From: Brevundimonas abyssalis TAR-001
GTDB lineage: Bacteria; Pseudomonadota; Alphaproteobacteria; Caulobacterales; Caulobacteraceae
Direction: 5' to 3'
Length of the DNA: 64,000 nt
Assembly: GCF_000466985.1 (NCBI RefSeq)
Contig: NZ_BATC01000001.1
Coordinates: forward strand, 1-64,000
In this document: positions 1-8,591 of the stretch, in pieces
How the letters are laid out: every line of letters begins with the position of its first letter
How positions within the stretch are numbered: position 1 is the first letter of the stretch
Notes under the pieces: model-generated
What the model was told of the DNA's origin: nothing
What the model saw: only the letters and a program-made list of their open reading frames with translations
Databases searched by the model: none
Position numbers and translations under genes: made by a program

Positions 1-35
1 AAGCAGCGAGGCGCCGCGCGCTGAGCGGTAGGGCC

Positions 36-78
36 AAATAAAGAAACCCCTGCCGGCGGCTCAGGGAACCGGCAGGGG
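36..78 (-). terminator. Rho-independent terminator of the ilv-leu operon
   Basis: On the minus strand a perfect 10-bp stem (69-78 with 47-56) with a 12-base loop is followed by a T-rich run (TTTCTTTATTT, 46 down to 36). It lies about 90 bases after the leuB stop codon and is the natural end of the operon. The sequence beyond it (1-35) holds nothing I can identify. Confidence 0.85.
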
Positions 79-164
79 CTTCGGCTGACGCGCGCCGGCA
101 TTTGGGGGCGACGACGCGCGGGCCTTTCGCGGTCCCGTGGGGCGGGGCGCGAAACTCGAAAGGG

Positions 165-1268
165 TCAGGCCCAGTGCATCTGGACCCGGTGGGCGGCGGC
201 CCAGTGGATGGCGCGGATGGCGTCGCAGATGGCGTCACCTGCGGCGCGGCAGCCCAGCTCCCCGCCCAGATCCGCCGTGACCGCGCCGGCGGCCAGCACC
301 GCCGCCACCGCCGCCTCAATGGCGTCGGCCTCGTCCTCCAGCTTCAGGGAGTGGCGCAGCATCAGGGCCGCGGACAGGACCATGCCCACGGGATTGGCCA
401 GGTCCTGCCCGGCGATGTCCGGCGCCGAGCCGTGAATGGGCTCGAACAGCCCCGGCCCCTCGGTCCCCAGCGAGGCCGACGGCAACAGGCCGATGGACCC
501 GCCCAGCACCGAGATCTCGTCCGACAGGATGTCGCCGAACATGTTCTCGGTCAGGATCACGTCGTACTCGCGGGGCTTCCTGATCAGGTGCATGGCCATG
601 GAGTCCACCAGGGCGTGCTCCAGGGTGATGTCGGGATACTCCTCGGCCTGGATGCGGGTGACCACCTCGCGCCACAGGCGGCTGGTCTCCATGACGTTGG
701 CCTTGTCCACCGAGGTGACCTTGCCGCGCCGCTGGCGGGCGGTCTGGAAGGCGGCGCGAGCCACCCGCTCGATCTCCTCCACCGAATAGACGCACAGGTC
801 CGAGGCGGTAGTGTCGGTGCGGGTCTTCTCGCCGAAATAGATGCCGCCGGTCAGCTCGCGGAACACGATCAGGTCCACGCCCTCCACGATCTCCTTCTTC
901 AGCGGCGAGCGGTGGGCCATCACCGGCGAGACCTGCAGCGGCCGCAGGTTGGCGTACAGGCCCATGGCCTTGCGGATGGCCAGCAGGCCTTCCTCCGGCC
1001 GACGCTTGCCGCCGTCCCATTTGGGGCCGCCCACCGCGCCCAGCAGCACCGCATCGGCGGCCCTGCAGGCGTCGCGCGTCGCGTCGGGCAGGGGCTCGCC
1101 GGTGGCGTCGATGGCCGCCCCGCCGATCAGGTGTTCCTGATAGGTGAAGCGATGGCCGTAGAAGTCGCCGATGCTGTCCAGCACGGCGCACGCCACGGCC
1201 GTGACCTCGGGCCCGACCCCGTCTCCGGGCAGCACGACGATGGTATGGTCCTGAAAGGGGGGCATCAC
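165..1268 (-). CDS. leuB: 3-isopropylmalate dehydrogenase
   Basis: This enzyme oxidises and decarboxylates 3-isopropylmalate to 2-oxoisocaproate with NAD, the third leucine-specific step, in the cytoplasm. The 367-residue product has the usual family length. It shows the N-terminal GDGVGPEV nucleotide-site motif, the TENMFGDILSDE metal/substrate motif and the FEPIHGSAPDIAG motif near residue 280. It is the last gene of the operon. Its first ATG overlaps the leuD stop, and a second ATG three bases downstream is an equally possible start, so translation is probably coupled to leuD. Confidence 0.96.
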   Translation of the reverse strand: MMPPFQDHTIVVLPGDGVGPEVTAVACAVLDSIGDFYGHRFTYQEHLIGGAAIDATGEPLPDATRDACRAADAVLLGAVGGPKWDGGKRRPEEGLLAIRKAMGLYANLRPLQVSPVMAHRSPLKKEIVEGVDLIVFRELTGGIYFGEKTRTDTTASDLCVYSVEEIERVARAAFQTARQRRGKVTSVDKANVMETSRLWREVVTRIQAEEYPDITLEHALVDSMAMHLIRKPREYDVILTENMFGDILSDEISVLGGSIGLLPSASLGTEGPGLFEPIHGSAPDIAGQDLANPVGMVLSAALMLRHSLKLEDEADAIEAAVAAVLAAGAVTADLGGELGCRAAGDAICDAIRAIHWAAAHRVQMHWA

Positions 1269-1852
1269 GCGGTTTCCTGTTGTCGGCGTTCAAAGGCTTC
1301 AATGTCGGGCAGTCGGGCGGTCAGCCAGCCCATGGCGTCCACCCCGTCCAGAAGGCACTGGCGGGCGAAGGACTCCACCCGGAAGGGCGTCGGCTCGGCG
1401 TTGCCCCGGCGGATGGTTTCGGCCTCCAGGTCGATGGTCACCGGCTGGTCCGGATGGGCGGCCAGATCGTCCCACACCGCCTGGCTGACCACGACGGGCA
1501 GCAGCCCGTTCTTCAGGGCGTTGGAGGTGAAGATGTCGGCGATGGAGGTGGAGACCACCGCCCGGAAGCCATAGTCCAGCAGGGCCCAGGGCGCGTGCTC
1601 GCGCGACGAGCCGCAGGCGAAATTGTCCCCCGCGATCAGGATGCGGTGCTCGGTGGGATCGATGCGGTTCAGCACCGCCTCGGGCTTGACCGATCCATCG
1701 GCCTCATAGCGCCAGTCGTGGAAGGCGTGCGCGCCCAGCCCCTCGCGGGTGGTGGTGGTCAGGAACCGGCCGGGGATGATCTGGTCCGTGTCGATGTTGG
1801 ACTGGCTGAACACCACCGTACCCGAGGTCAGCGTCTTCAGAGGCTCAGGCAT
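1265..1852 (-). CDS. leuD: 3-isopropylmalate dehydratase small subunit
   Basis: This is the small subunit of isopropylmalate isomerase, which pairs with LeuC to convert 2- into 3-isopropylmalate. The 195-residue protein carries the swivelling-domain signatures: SNIDTDQIIP near residue 18 and the GDNFACGSSREHAPWAL substrate loop near residue 75. The length is typical. It overlaps the end of leuC by eight bases and the start of leuB by four, as expected for coupled subunits of one pathway. Confidence 0.96.
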   Translation of the reverse strand: MPEPLKTLTSGTVVFSQSNIDTDQIIPGRFLTTTTREGLGAHAFHDWRYEADGSVKPEAVLNRIDPTEHRILIAGDNFACGSSREHAPWALLDYGFRAVVSTSIADIFTSNALKNGLLPVVVSQAVWDDLAAHPDQPVTIDLEAETIRRGNAEPTPFRVESFARQCLLDGVDAMGWLTARLPDIEAFERRQQETA

Positions 1853-3268
1853 GAACAGTCTCCTCGGCGGACATGAACACCCTTGGGTCGGTCAGCACGC
1901 CCATGACGGCGCTGGCCGCGGCCGTGGCCGGGCTGGCCAGGATGGTGCGCGCGCCCGGGCCCTGGCGGCCCTCGAAATTGCGGTTGGAGGTGGACACCGC
2001 CAGCTGGCCCGGCCCCACCATGTCGCCGTTCATGGCCAGACACATGGAGCAGCCGGGGATGCGCCATTCGGCCCCCGCCTCGGTGAACACCGTGTGCAGG
2101 CCTTCGGCCTCGGCGTCGCGGCGCACGGCCTCGGAGCCGGGCACCACCAGCACCCGCACCCCCGGCTTGACCCGGCGGCCCTTCAGGATGGCGGCGGCCG
2201 CGCGCAGGTCTGGCAGACGTCCATTGGTGCAGCTGCCGATGAAGACCACGTCCACCGGATAGTCAGTCGTCGCCCGGCCCGCCTCGAAGCCCATATAGGC
2301 CAGGGCCTTGCGGTCATTTTCCGATCTCGGCTCGGGCGGCGCCGCACCGATGGCGACGCCCGCGTCCGGCGTGGTGCCCCAGGTGGCCATGGGCCGGATG
2401 GCGTCGCCGTCCAGCCGGACCTCCTTGTCGAACACCGCACCGGGGTCCGACGCCAGGCTCAGCCAGTCCGTCGCGGCCCGTTCGAACGCCTCACCCTGCG
2501 GCGCATGACGGCGGCCGCGCAGCCAGTCGACGGTGACCTGATCCGGAGCGATCATGCCCGCCCGGCGCCCGCCTCGATGGACATGTTGCACAGGGTCATG
2601 CGCCCTTCCATGTCCAGGGCGCGGATCACCTCGCCCGCATATTCGATGACGTAGCCTGTGCCCCCGCCGAACCCCAGGGCGGCGATCACCGCCAGGGCCA
2701 CGTCCTTGCCCGACACCCCCGGCGCCAGGGTTCCATCCACCGTCACGCGCAGAGTCTTCGCCTTGCGCTGCAGCAGGCACTGGGTGGCCAGCACATGGCC
2801 CACTTCGGAGGTGCCGATGCCGAAGGCCAGCGCCCCGAAGGCGCCGTGGGTGGCGGTGTGGCTGTCGCCGCAGACCACGGTCATGCCCGGCTGGGTCAGG
2901 CCCAGTTCGGGCCCCATCACATGCACCACGCCGCGCTGATCCGAGTCCCATCCGGCCAGCGACACCCCGTGCCGGGCGCAGTTGCGCTCCAGCGTCTCCA
3001 CCTGCGCCTTGCTGGCGGGGGTGTAGTAGGGCCGCTCCCCGTCCGGGCCCGCCGGCAGGGTCGGGGTGGAGTGGTCGAGGGTGGCGAAGGTGCGGTCCGG
3101 GCGACGCACCGTCAGGCCCCTCCGCTCGATCTCCGCGAAAGCCTGCGGGCTGGTCACCTCGTGCACCAGGTGGAGGTCCACATACAGGACGGCGGGCGTC
3201 TCCGCCGTCTCGGCCGAGACCACGTGTCGGTCCCAGACCTTTTCGTAGAGGGTGCGGGGCTCAGACAT
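1845..3268 (-). CDS. leuC: 3-isopropylmalate dehydratase large subunit (one-base frame break)
   Basis: This is the iron-sulfur large subunit of isopropylmalate isomerase. The N-terminal part starts [14 protein letters not shown] and includes [20 protein letters not shown]. The C-terminal part includes [19 protein letters not shown] and the cluster motif [10 protein letters not shown], but is read in a different frame. The break is near 2560: the first frame runs to [12 protein letters not shown], whereas the family reads [13 protein letters not shown]. Adding one C after GCGCC restores a 474-residue protein of normal size. The ATG at 3268 is chosen over a GTG one codon upstream. I judge the break a sequence error because both halves are intact and conserved. 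It lies third from last in the operon. Confidence 0.9.
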
Positions 3269-3277
3269 CACACACCC

Positions 3278-3410
3278 CGCTCATCCCCGCGAAAGCGGGG
3301 ACCCAGTGCTTTGGGTGATGATCCGTCACGGCGCACCCACGACCCGTTTGGCCAGAAACGCCGGCGCCATGCTGGACAGAACTGGGTCCCCGCTTTCGCG
3401 GGGATGAGCG
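3278..3410. repeat. Paired REP-type palindrome (REPIN-like) between ilvE and leuC
   Basis: Two perfect 30-base arms, 3278-3307 and 3381-3410, are inverted relative to each other around a 73-base spacer. Each arm also holds its own small hairpin (CCCCGC-GAAA-GCGGGG). This architecture is that of a REP doublet mobilised as a REPIN. It fills almost the whole gap between ilvE and leuC, ending ten bases from the leuC start. It could form a large hairpin in the polycistronic mRNA. The copy number elsewhere in the genome cannot be seen here; no second copy was noticed in the window. Confidence 0.75.
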
Positions 3411-3420
3411 GAAAGGAGGA

Positions 3421-4374
3421 CTATGCATAGGCCGCCTCCCGCGCCGTCGCACCCTCGTAGACCGGCTCCAGCCAGCCGTGGCGGTCCGGCGTGTCGCCGG
3501 TGAACAGGCCCCGGAAGGCGGCGTTCAGCGCCTTGGTCACCGGCCCCGGCCCGTTCGCGCGGGTGGCGATCCCGTCCACCGAGCGCACCGGGGTGATCTC
3601 CGCCGCCGTGCCGGTCATGAAGATCTCGTCGGCCAGGTACAGCATCTCGCGCGGCAGGCTCTGCTCCACCACCTCGACGCCCTGATCACGGGCCAGTTGC
3701 AGGACCGTGTCGCGGGTGATGCCCATCAGGATCGAGGACGCCGCCGAGGGCGTCAGGATGCGCCCCTCCCGCACGATGAACAGGTTCTCGCCCGCCCCCT
3801 CGGACAGACGGCCGTCCACGCCCAGGCCGATGCCCTCGCCGAAGCCGCCCACCCGCGCCTCGCGCCCGATCAGATAGGACGACAGATAGTTGCCTCCCGC
3901 CTTGGCCCCGGTCGGGACGGTGTTGGGCGCAGCGCGCTGCCAGGACGAGACACAGGCGTCCATGCCCTTCTCCAGCGCCTCGTCGCCCAGATAGGCGCCC
4001 CACGGAAAGGCGGCGATGGTCACGTCCACCTGCGGCTTGGCCGGGGTCACCCCCATGCCGCACTCGCCCAGAAAGGCGATGGGCCGCAGATAGGCGCCCT
4101 TCAGGCCGTTGGCCCGCACGATGGCCTTGCAGGCGTCCAGCACCTCGTCCTCGGTGAAAGGCAGGGCGAAGTGATAGATGCGCGCGCTGTCGAACAGGCG
4201 GCGCACATGGTCGGTCAGGCGGAAGCCCTGCGGCCCGTCCGGGGTGTCATAGACGCGGATGCCCTCGAACACCGAGGTGCCGTAGTGCAGGGCGTGGCTC
4301 ATGACGTGGACCTTGGCCTCGGCCCAGGGCGTCATCTCGCCGTTCATCCAGATGTAGTCAGCCAGCGGCGGCAT
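3421..4374 (-). CDS. ilvE: Branched-chain amino acid aminotransferase
   Basis: This PLP enzyme makes the last transamination for Leu, Ile and Val. The 317-residue protein matches the class IV aminotransferase fold. GTSVFEGIRVY lies near residue 32, the PLP lysine is expected at K158 in GAKAGGNYLSS, and EIFMTGTAAEITPV sits near residue 250. It starts inside the end of leuA (17-base overlap), so the two genes are probably co-translated. It is separated from leuC by the REP element. Confidence 0.95.
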   Translation of the reverse strand: MPPLADYIWMNGEMTPWAEAKVHVMSHALHYGTSVFEGIRVYDTPDGPQGFRLTDHVRRLFDSARIYHFALPFTEDEVLDACKAIVRANGLKGAYLRPIAFLGECGMGVTPAKPQVDVTIAAFPWGAYLGDEALEKGMDACVSSWQRAAPNTVPTGAKAGGNYLSSYLIGREARVGGFGEGIGLGVDGRLSEGAGENLFIVREGRILTPSAASSILMGITRDTVLQLARDQGVEVVEQSLPREMLYLADEIFMTGTAAEITPVRSVDGIATRANGPGPVTKALNAAFRGLFTGDTPDRHGWLEPVYEGATAREAAYA

Positions 4375-5608
4375 AGGCGGGTCTTTCCTGTCGGTCGGCG
4401 GCGGCGGCGATGATGGCCGTCAGCTCCGTGTCGTTGATCTCGCCGATCTCGTCGGCGCGGCGCTTGAAGCCGGCGAATACCTCGGCCAGCACGCCCCCGG
4501 TCAGGTCGTGGCCCAGCACGGCGGCGCGCTTGGCCACCGCGTGGCGGCCCGAGTGCTTGCCCAGCACGAAGAAGCTGCCCTCGAAGCCCACGTCCTCGGG
4601 GCGCATGATCTCGTAGGTGCGCGCGTCGGCCATCATGCCGTGCTGGTGGATGCCGGCTTCGTGGGCGAAGGCGTTGATGCCGACGATGGCCTTGTTGCGC
4701 ACCACCGGGCTCTCGGTGATCTCGCACAGCAGGCGGCTGGTCCGCACCAGATGGCGGCAGTCCACGCCAGTGGTCACGTCATAGCGGTCCGCCCGGGTGC
4801 GCAGGGCCATGATGACCTCTTCCAGCGAGGCGTTGCCCGCCCGTTCGCCGATGCCGTTGATGGCGCCTTCAACCTGCCGCGCCCCGGCCTCCACCGCCGC
4901 CAGGGAGTTGGCCACGGCCAGCCCCAGGTCGTCGTGACAGTGGGCCGAGAACACCGCGTGCGGATGCTTCGGACGGATGCGGGCGATCAGGTCCGCATAG
5001 CGCGCCCGCACCTCGTCCGGCGTGGCGTAGCCCACCGTGTCGGGCACGTTCAGGGTCTGGGCCCCGGCGTCCGCGGCGGCCTCCATCACCTCGGCCAGAA
5101 ACGCCGGCTCGGTGCGGAAGGCGTCCTCGGCGGAGAACTCCACGTCGTCGAACAGGGTCCGGGCGTAGGCCACCGAACGGACGGCGGCGGCCAGCACCTC
5201 GTCGGTGCTCATGCGCAGCTTGGCCGAGCGGTGGATGGGGCTCGTCCCCAGGAAGATGTGGCAGCGGCGGTGCGTCTTCGGCGCCGGCGACAGGGCGCGG
5301 TGCGCCGCGTCGATGTCTTTCTCACTGGACCGGGACAGCGAGCAGAACACCGGCCCCTCCACCTCTCCGGCCACGCGCCGCATGGCTTCCTCGTCGCCGG
5401 GCGAGGCGGCGGCGAAGCCGGACTCGATCACGTCCACGCCCAGATCGCGCAGGGCCTCGGCCATGCGCAGCTTGGCCGCTGTGGACATGGAGAATCCCGG
5501 CGCCTGCTCCCCGTCCCGCATGGTGGTGTCGAAGACGATGACGCGGTTGGGGTCCGACGCCGCCAGCTCCGCGGTGCGGGATACGGGTCTTGATACGTCG
5601 GCCATCAC
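4358..5608 (-). CDS. leuA: 2-isopropylmalate synthase, short form lacking the regulatory domain
   Basis: This enzyme condenses acetyl-CoA with 2-oxoisovalerate, the first committed step to leucine. The catalytic barrel is clear: FDTTMRDGEQAPGFSM near residue 26, the metal-binding SAHCHDDLG near residue 200, NGIGERAGNASLEE near residue 230, and AHEAGIHQHGMM in the linker region. The protein ends at about residue 416, where the usual enzyme (about 520 residues) continues into the leucine-binding C-terminal domain. No frame break is visible, and the stop lies within the start of ilvE, so the short form looks genuine. Homocitrate-synthase-like enzymes are also short, but the operon argues strongly for leuA. 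Confidence 0.9.
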   Translation of the reverse strand: MMADVSRPVSRTAELAASDPNRVIVFDTTMRDGEQAPGFSMSTAAKLRMAEALRDLGVDVIESGFAAASPGDEEAMRRVAGEVEGPVFCSLSRSSEKDIDAAHRALSPAPKTHRRCHIFLGTSPIHRSAKLRMSTDEVLAAAVRSVAYARTLFDDVEFSAEDAFRTEPAFLAEVMEAAADAGAQTLNVPDTVGYATPDEVRARYADLIARIRPKHPHAVFSAHCHDDLGLAVANSLAAVEAGARQVEGAINGIGERAGNASLEEVIMALRTRADRYDVTTGVDCRHLVRTSRLLCEITESPVVRNKAIVGINAFAHEAGIHQHGMMADARTYEIMRPEDVGFEGSFFVLGKHSGRHAVAKRAAVLGHDLTGGVLAEVFAGFKRRADEIGEINDTELTAIIAAAADRQERPAYAAAG

Positions 5609-5856
5609 GCGGCCTCCGACTGCATGACGACGGCGTCGATGCGGCTGACGCCGATCAGCCGGTCGATCTGGCGGCGCAGGACCTCGGCGCAGCGGCTGTC
5701 GTCGCGCCCCCGCACGGTGATGGCCGCGCGGCGCATGACGCCCTCGTCGGTCAGGCTCAGCCCGTCGATATGAAAGCCCCGGCGCTCCACCAGTCCGATG
5801 AGACGCTGCAGCGAGCCGTCGGCCCGGTCGATCTGGATGTGTATGGTGTCGCTCAT
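5605..5856 (-). CDS. ilvM: Acetolactate synthase small subunit, IlvM-type
   Basis: This 83-residue protein is a single ACT-domain regulatory subunit (HIQIDRADGSLQRLIGLVERRGFHIDGLSL). The length matches IlvM of the enteric IlvGM enzyme rather than the two-domain IlvN (about 160-185 residues) usual in alphaproteobacteria. It lies directly after the large subunit, with overlapping stop and start, and overlaps the leuA start by four bases. It probably stabilises the catalytic subunit and may mediate valine response; the sequence alone does not show which. Confidence 0.85.
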   Translation of the reverse strand: MSDTIHIQIDRADGSLQRLIGLVERRGFHIDGLSLTDEGVMRRAAITVRGRDDSRCAEVLRRQIDRLIGVSRIDAVVMQSEAA

Positions 5857-7550
5857 CAGGCGCCCTCCATCATTTCTGCGTTTGACTTGCCCGGCGGCAC
5901 CAGCGGCCAGACGTTTTCCCTGGGATCGATCACGACGTGCGCGAGGCAGGGGCCGGGCGCGTCCAGCAGCCGCTGGATTCCGGCGGAGACCTCCTCGCGC
6001 CGGCTAATTCGGAAGGCCTCGACGCCGAAGGCCTGGGCCACCGCCACGAAGTCCGGATTGTCCGACAGGTCGACCTCGGAATAGTTCTCGTTGAAGAACA
6101 GCGACTGCCACTGGCGCACCAGGCCCAGCGAGGCGTTGTCCAGCAGCACGATCTTCAGGTTGATCCCGTAGCGGCGCAGGGTCGCCAGCTCCTGGATGTT
6201 CATCATGAAGCCGCCGTCCCCGGCGATGGTCACCACCTGGGCGTCCGGCCGCGCCAGCTTGGCGCCCAATCCGGCGGGCAGGCCAAAGCCCATGGCGCCC
6301 AGACCGCCCGACGTCAGATGCGCCTCGGGGCGCGAGAAGCGGCAATGCTGGGCCGCCCACATCTGGTGCTGGCCCACGTCGCAGGCGGCGACGAAGTCGT
6401 CCCCGGCGCGCTCGGACAGCTCCTTCAGCAGGGCCGGCGCATAGACCCCGTCGCCCGGCGCGTCATAGCGGGCGGCGTGGCGCTGGGCCCGGGCCATGCA
6501 GCGCATGATCCACGGATCGATGGCCAGCGGTCCCGGATCCGTGGCCGCCAGGCTCGCCTTCAGATCGCCGACCACCGCAACCGTCGCCTCCCGCAGCTTG
6601 GAGATTTCCGCCGGGTCGATGTCGTAGTGGACGATGCGGGCGTGGGGCGCGAACTCGGCCAGCTTGCCCGTGGCCCGGTCGTCGAACCGGGCGCCCAGAA
6701 CCACCAGCAGGTCGGCTTCCTGCACCGCCTCGTTGGCGGCGCGCGTGCCGTGCATGCCGATCATGCCCAGGAAGCCGTGCGCGCCCGTGGGGATCGTGCC
6801 CAGGGCGTTCAGGGTCGCCACCGCCGGGATGCCGGTGCGACCGAAGAAGGCGCGCAGTTCATCCACCGCCCCGGCGATCTTGACGCCGCCGCCCACGTAC
6901 AGGACCGGACGCTCGGCGGCGCGGATAGCGGCCTCGGCCTCGCGGATCGCGGCATGGTCCGCCGCCTCCACCGGGTCGTTGAAGATCGGCGCGGCGAAGG
7001 GCTGGGCGACCTCGGCGAACTGGATGTCCTTGGGCAGGTCGATCAGGACCGGACCGGGCCGGCCTTCCTTCGCCACCCGGAACGCCTCGGCCACCACCGA
7101 GGGGATGTCGGCGGCGTCTCGCACGATCCAGCTGTGCTTCACGATGGGCAGGGTGCAGCCCAGGATGTCGATCTCCTGGAAGGAATCCGTGCCCATCAGG
7201 CCGGTGGCCACATTGCCGGTGATGCAGACCATGGGCACCGAATCCATCATGGCGTTGGCGATGCCGGTGATCAGATTGGTGGCGCCGGGGCCCGAGGTGG
7301 CCATGCACACCCCCACCTTGCCCGACGAGCGGGCATAGGCGTCGGCGGCGAAGGCGGCGCCCTGCTCGTGACGCACCAGGATGTGGCGCAGGGACGAGCC
7401 GGTCAGGGCGTCATAGACCGGCATGATCGCCCCGCCCGGATAGCCGAACAACACATCCACGCCCATCGCCTCCAGGCTGGAGACGAGCAGGCGCGCGCCC
7501 GTCTGGGGGGCTGTGGCGGCGTCGGGCTGTTTCAGGGCGGCGGCGGTCAT
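5856..7550 (-). CDS. ilvB: Acetolactate synthase catalytic subunit
   Basis: This is the thiamine-diphosphate enzyme that makes acetolactate or acetohydroxybutyrate, the first common step for Val, Leu and Ile. The 564-residue protein shows FGYPGGAIMPVYDAL, the ThDP-activating glutamate in VRHEQGAAFAADAYAR near residue 64, and SGPGATNLITG. The Mg-ThDP motif, beginning GDGGFMMN and ending in LLDN, lies near residue 445. It could equally be named ilvG because its partner is IlvM-like. A 27-base gap separates it from ilvC. Confidence 0.95.
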   Translation of the reverse strand: MTAAALKQPDAATAPQTGARLLVSSLEAMGVDVLFGYPGGAIMPVYDALTGSSLRHILVRHEQGAAFAADAYARSSGKVGVCMATSGPGATNLITGIANAMMDSVPMVCITGNVATGLMGTDSFQEIDILGCTLPIVKHSWIVRDAADIPSVVAEAFRVAKEGRPGPVLIDLPKDIQFAEVAQPFAAPIFNDPVEAADHAAIREAEAAIRAAERPVLYVGGGVKIAGAVDELRAFFGRTGIPAVATLNALGTIPTGAHGFLGMIGMHGTRAANEAVQEADLLVVLGARFDDRATGKLAEFAPHARIVHYDIDPAEISKLREATVAVVGDLKASLAATDPGPLAIDPWIMRCMARAQRHAARYDAPGDGVYAPALLKELSERAGDDFVAACDVGQHQMWAAQHCRFSRPEAHLTSGGLGAMGFGLPAGLGAKLARPDAQVVTIAGDGGFMMNIQELATLRRYGINLKIVLLDNASLGLVRQWQSLFFNENYSEVDLSDNPDFVAVAQAFGVEAFRISRREEVSAGIQRLLDAPGPCLAHVVIDPRENVWPLVPPGKSNAEMMEGA

Positions 7551-7577
7551 GGTGATGCTTTCAGCGATCCTCTGGCT

Positions 7578-8591
7578 TCAGGCCGCTTCGGACTTGGCGG
7601 CGTGCAGCCAGGCCATGCGTTCGCGCAGGCGGGCGCCGGTCTGTTCGATGGGGTGCTCGTAGTCAGCCTTCAGCCAGGCCTCGTACTGGCCCTTTCCGGC
7701 CTCGTTCTCGGCGATCCACTGGCGGGCGAACTGGCCCGACTGGATGTCCTCCAGGATCTCCTTCATGCGCGCGCGGGTCTCGTCGTTGATCACCCGCGGG
7801 CCCGAGGCGACCGCGCCGTATTTGGCGGTCTCACTGATGAACTCGTGCATCTTGGTGACGCCGCCCTCGTAGAACAGGTCCACGATCAGCTTCAGCTCGT
7901 GCAGGCATTCGAAATAGGCGATCTCGGGCTGGTACCCGGCCTCGACCAGGGTGTTGAACCCGGACATGACCAGCTCCTTGGCGCCGCCGCACAGCACGGC
8001 CTGTTCGCCGAACAGGTCGGTCTCGGTCTCCTCGCGGAAGCTGGTCTCCAGCAGGCCGCCGGTGGCGCCGCCGATGCCCTTGGCGTAGCCCATGGCCCGG
8101 TCCCGGGCCTTGCCCGTGGCGTCCCGCTCGATGGCGAACAGGCTGGGCACGCCGCGGCCGCGCGCATATTCGCGGCGGACCAGATCGCCGGGGCCCTTGG
8201 GCGCCACCAGGATCACGTCCATGTCCTCGCGCGGGGTGACCCGGTCGTAGATGATCGAGAAGCCGTGGGCGAACAGGATGGCCGCGCCGGGCTTGGCGTT
8301 CGGCTCGATGATGTCTCGGTAGACCTCGCCCTGGATCATGTCCGGGGTCAGGATGGCGATGATGTCGGCGCCCTTGACCGCCTCGGCCGGCTCGGCGGTC
8401 GGCACCCCGTCCGCGGCCGCGTTCTTCCAGCCCTTGCCGCCCTCGCGGACGCCGACTATCACGTCGTGACCGGAGTCCTTCAGGTTCTGCGCATGGGCGC
8501 GACCCTGGCTGCCATAGCCGATGATGGCGATGCGCTGGCCGGCGATGGCGCCGGGCCGAATGTCTTCGTTGGTGTAGATGGTGATGGGCAT
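7578..8591 (-). CDS. ilvC: Ketol-acid reductoisomerase, class I
   Basis: This enzyme isomerises and reduces acetolactate or acetohydroxybutyrate. The 337-residue length is that of class I enzymes. The Rossmann motif [17 protein letters not shown] lies near residue 25. The knotted catalytic domain follows with [13 protein letters not shown] near residue 131, [14 protein letters not shown] near residue 188 and [14 protein letters not shown] near residue 224. Its ATG overlaps the ilvD stop codon (TGATG), so translation is likely coupled. Confidence 0.96.
   Translation of the reverse strand: MPITIYTNEDIRPGAIAGQRIAIIGYGSQGRAHAQNLKDSGHDVIVGVREGGKGWKNAAADGVPTAEPAEAVKGADIIAILTPDMIQGEVYRDIIEPNAKPGAAILFAHGFSIIYDRVTPREDMDVILVAPKGPGDLVRREYARGRGVPSLFAIERDATGKARDRAMGYAKGIGGATGGLLETSFREETETDLFGEQAVLCGGAKELVMSGFNTLVEAGYQPEIAYFECLHELKLIVDLFYEGGVTKMHEFISETAKYGAVASGPRVINDETRARMKEILEDIQSGQFARQWIAENEAGKGQYEAWLKADYEHPIEQTGARLRERMAWLHAAKSEAA

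Noticed and set aside
3278-3410. CRISPR repeat or integron site at the ilvE-leuC gap
   Set aside because: Only two copies in inverted orientation with internal hairpins; there are no regular spacers and no cas or integrase gene.
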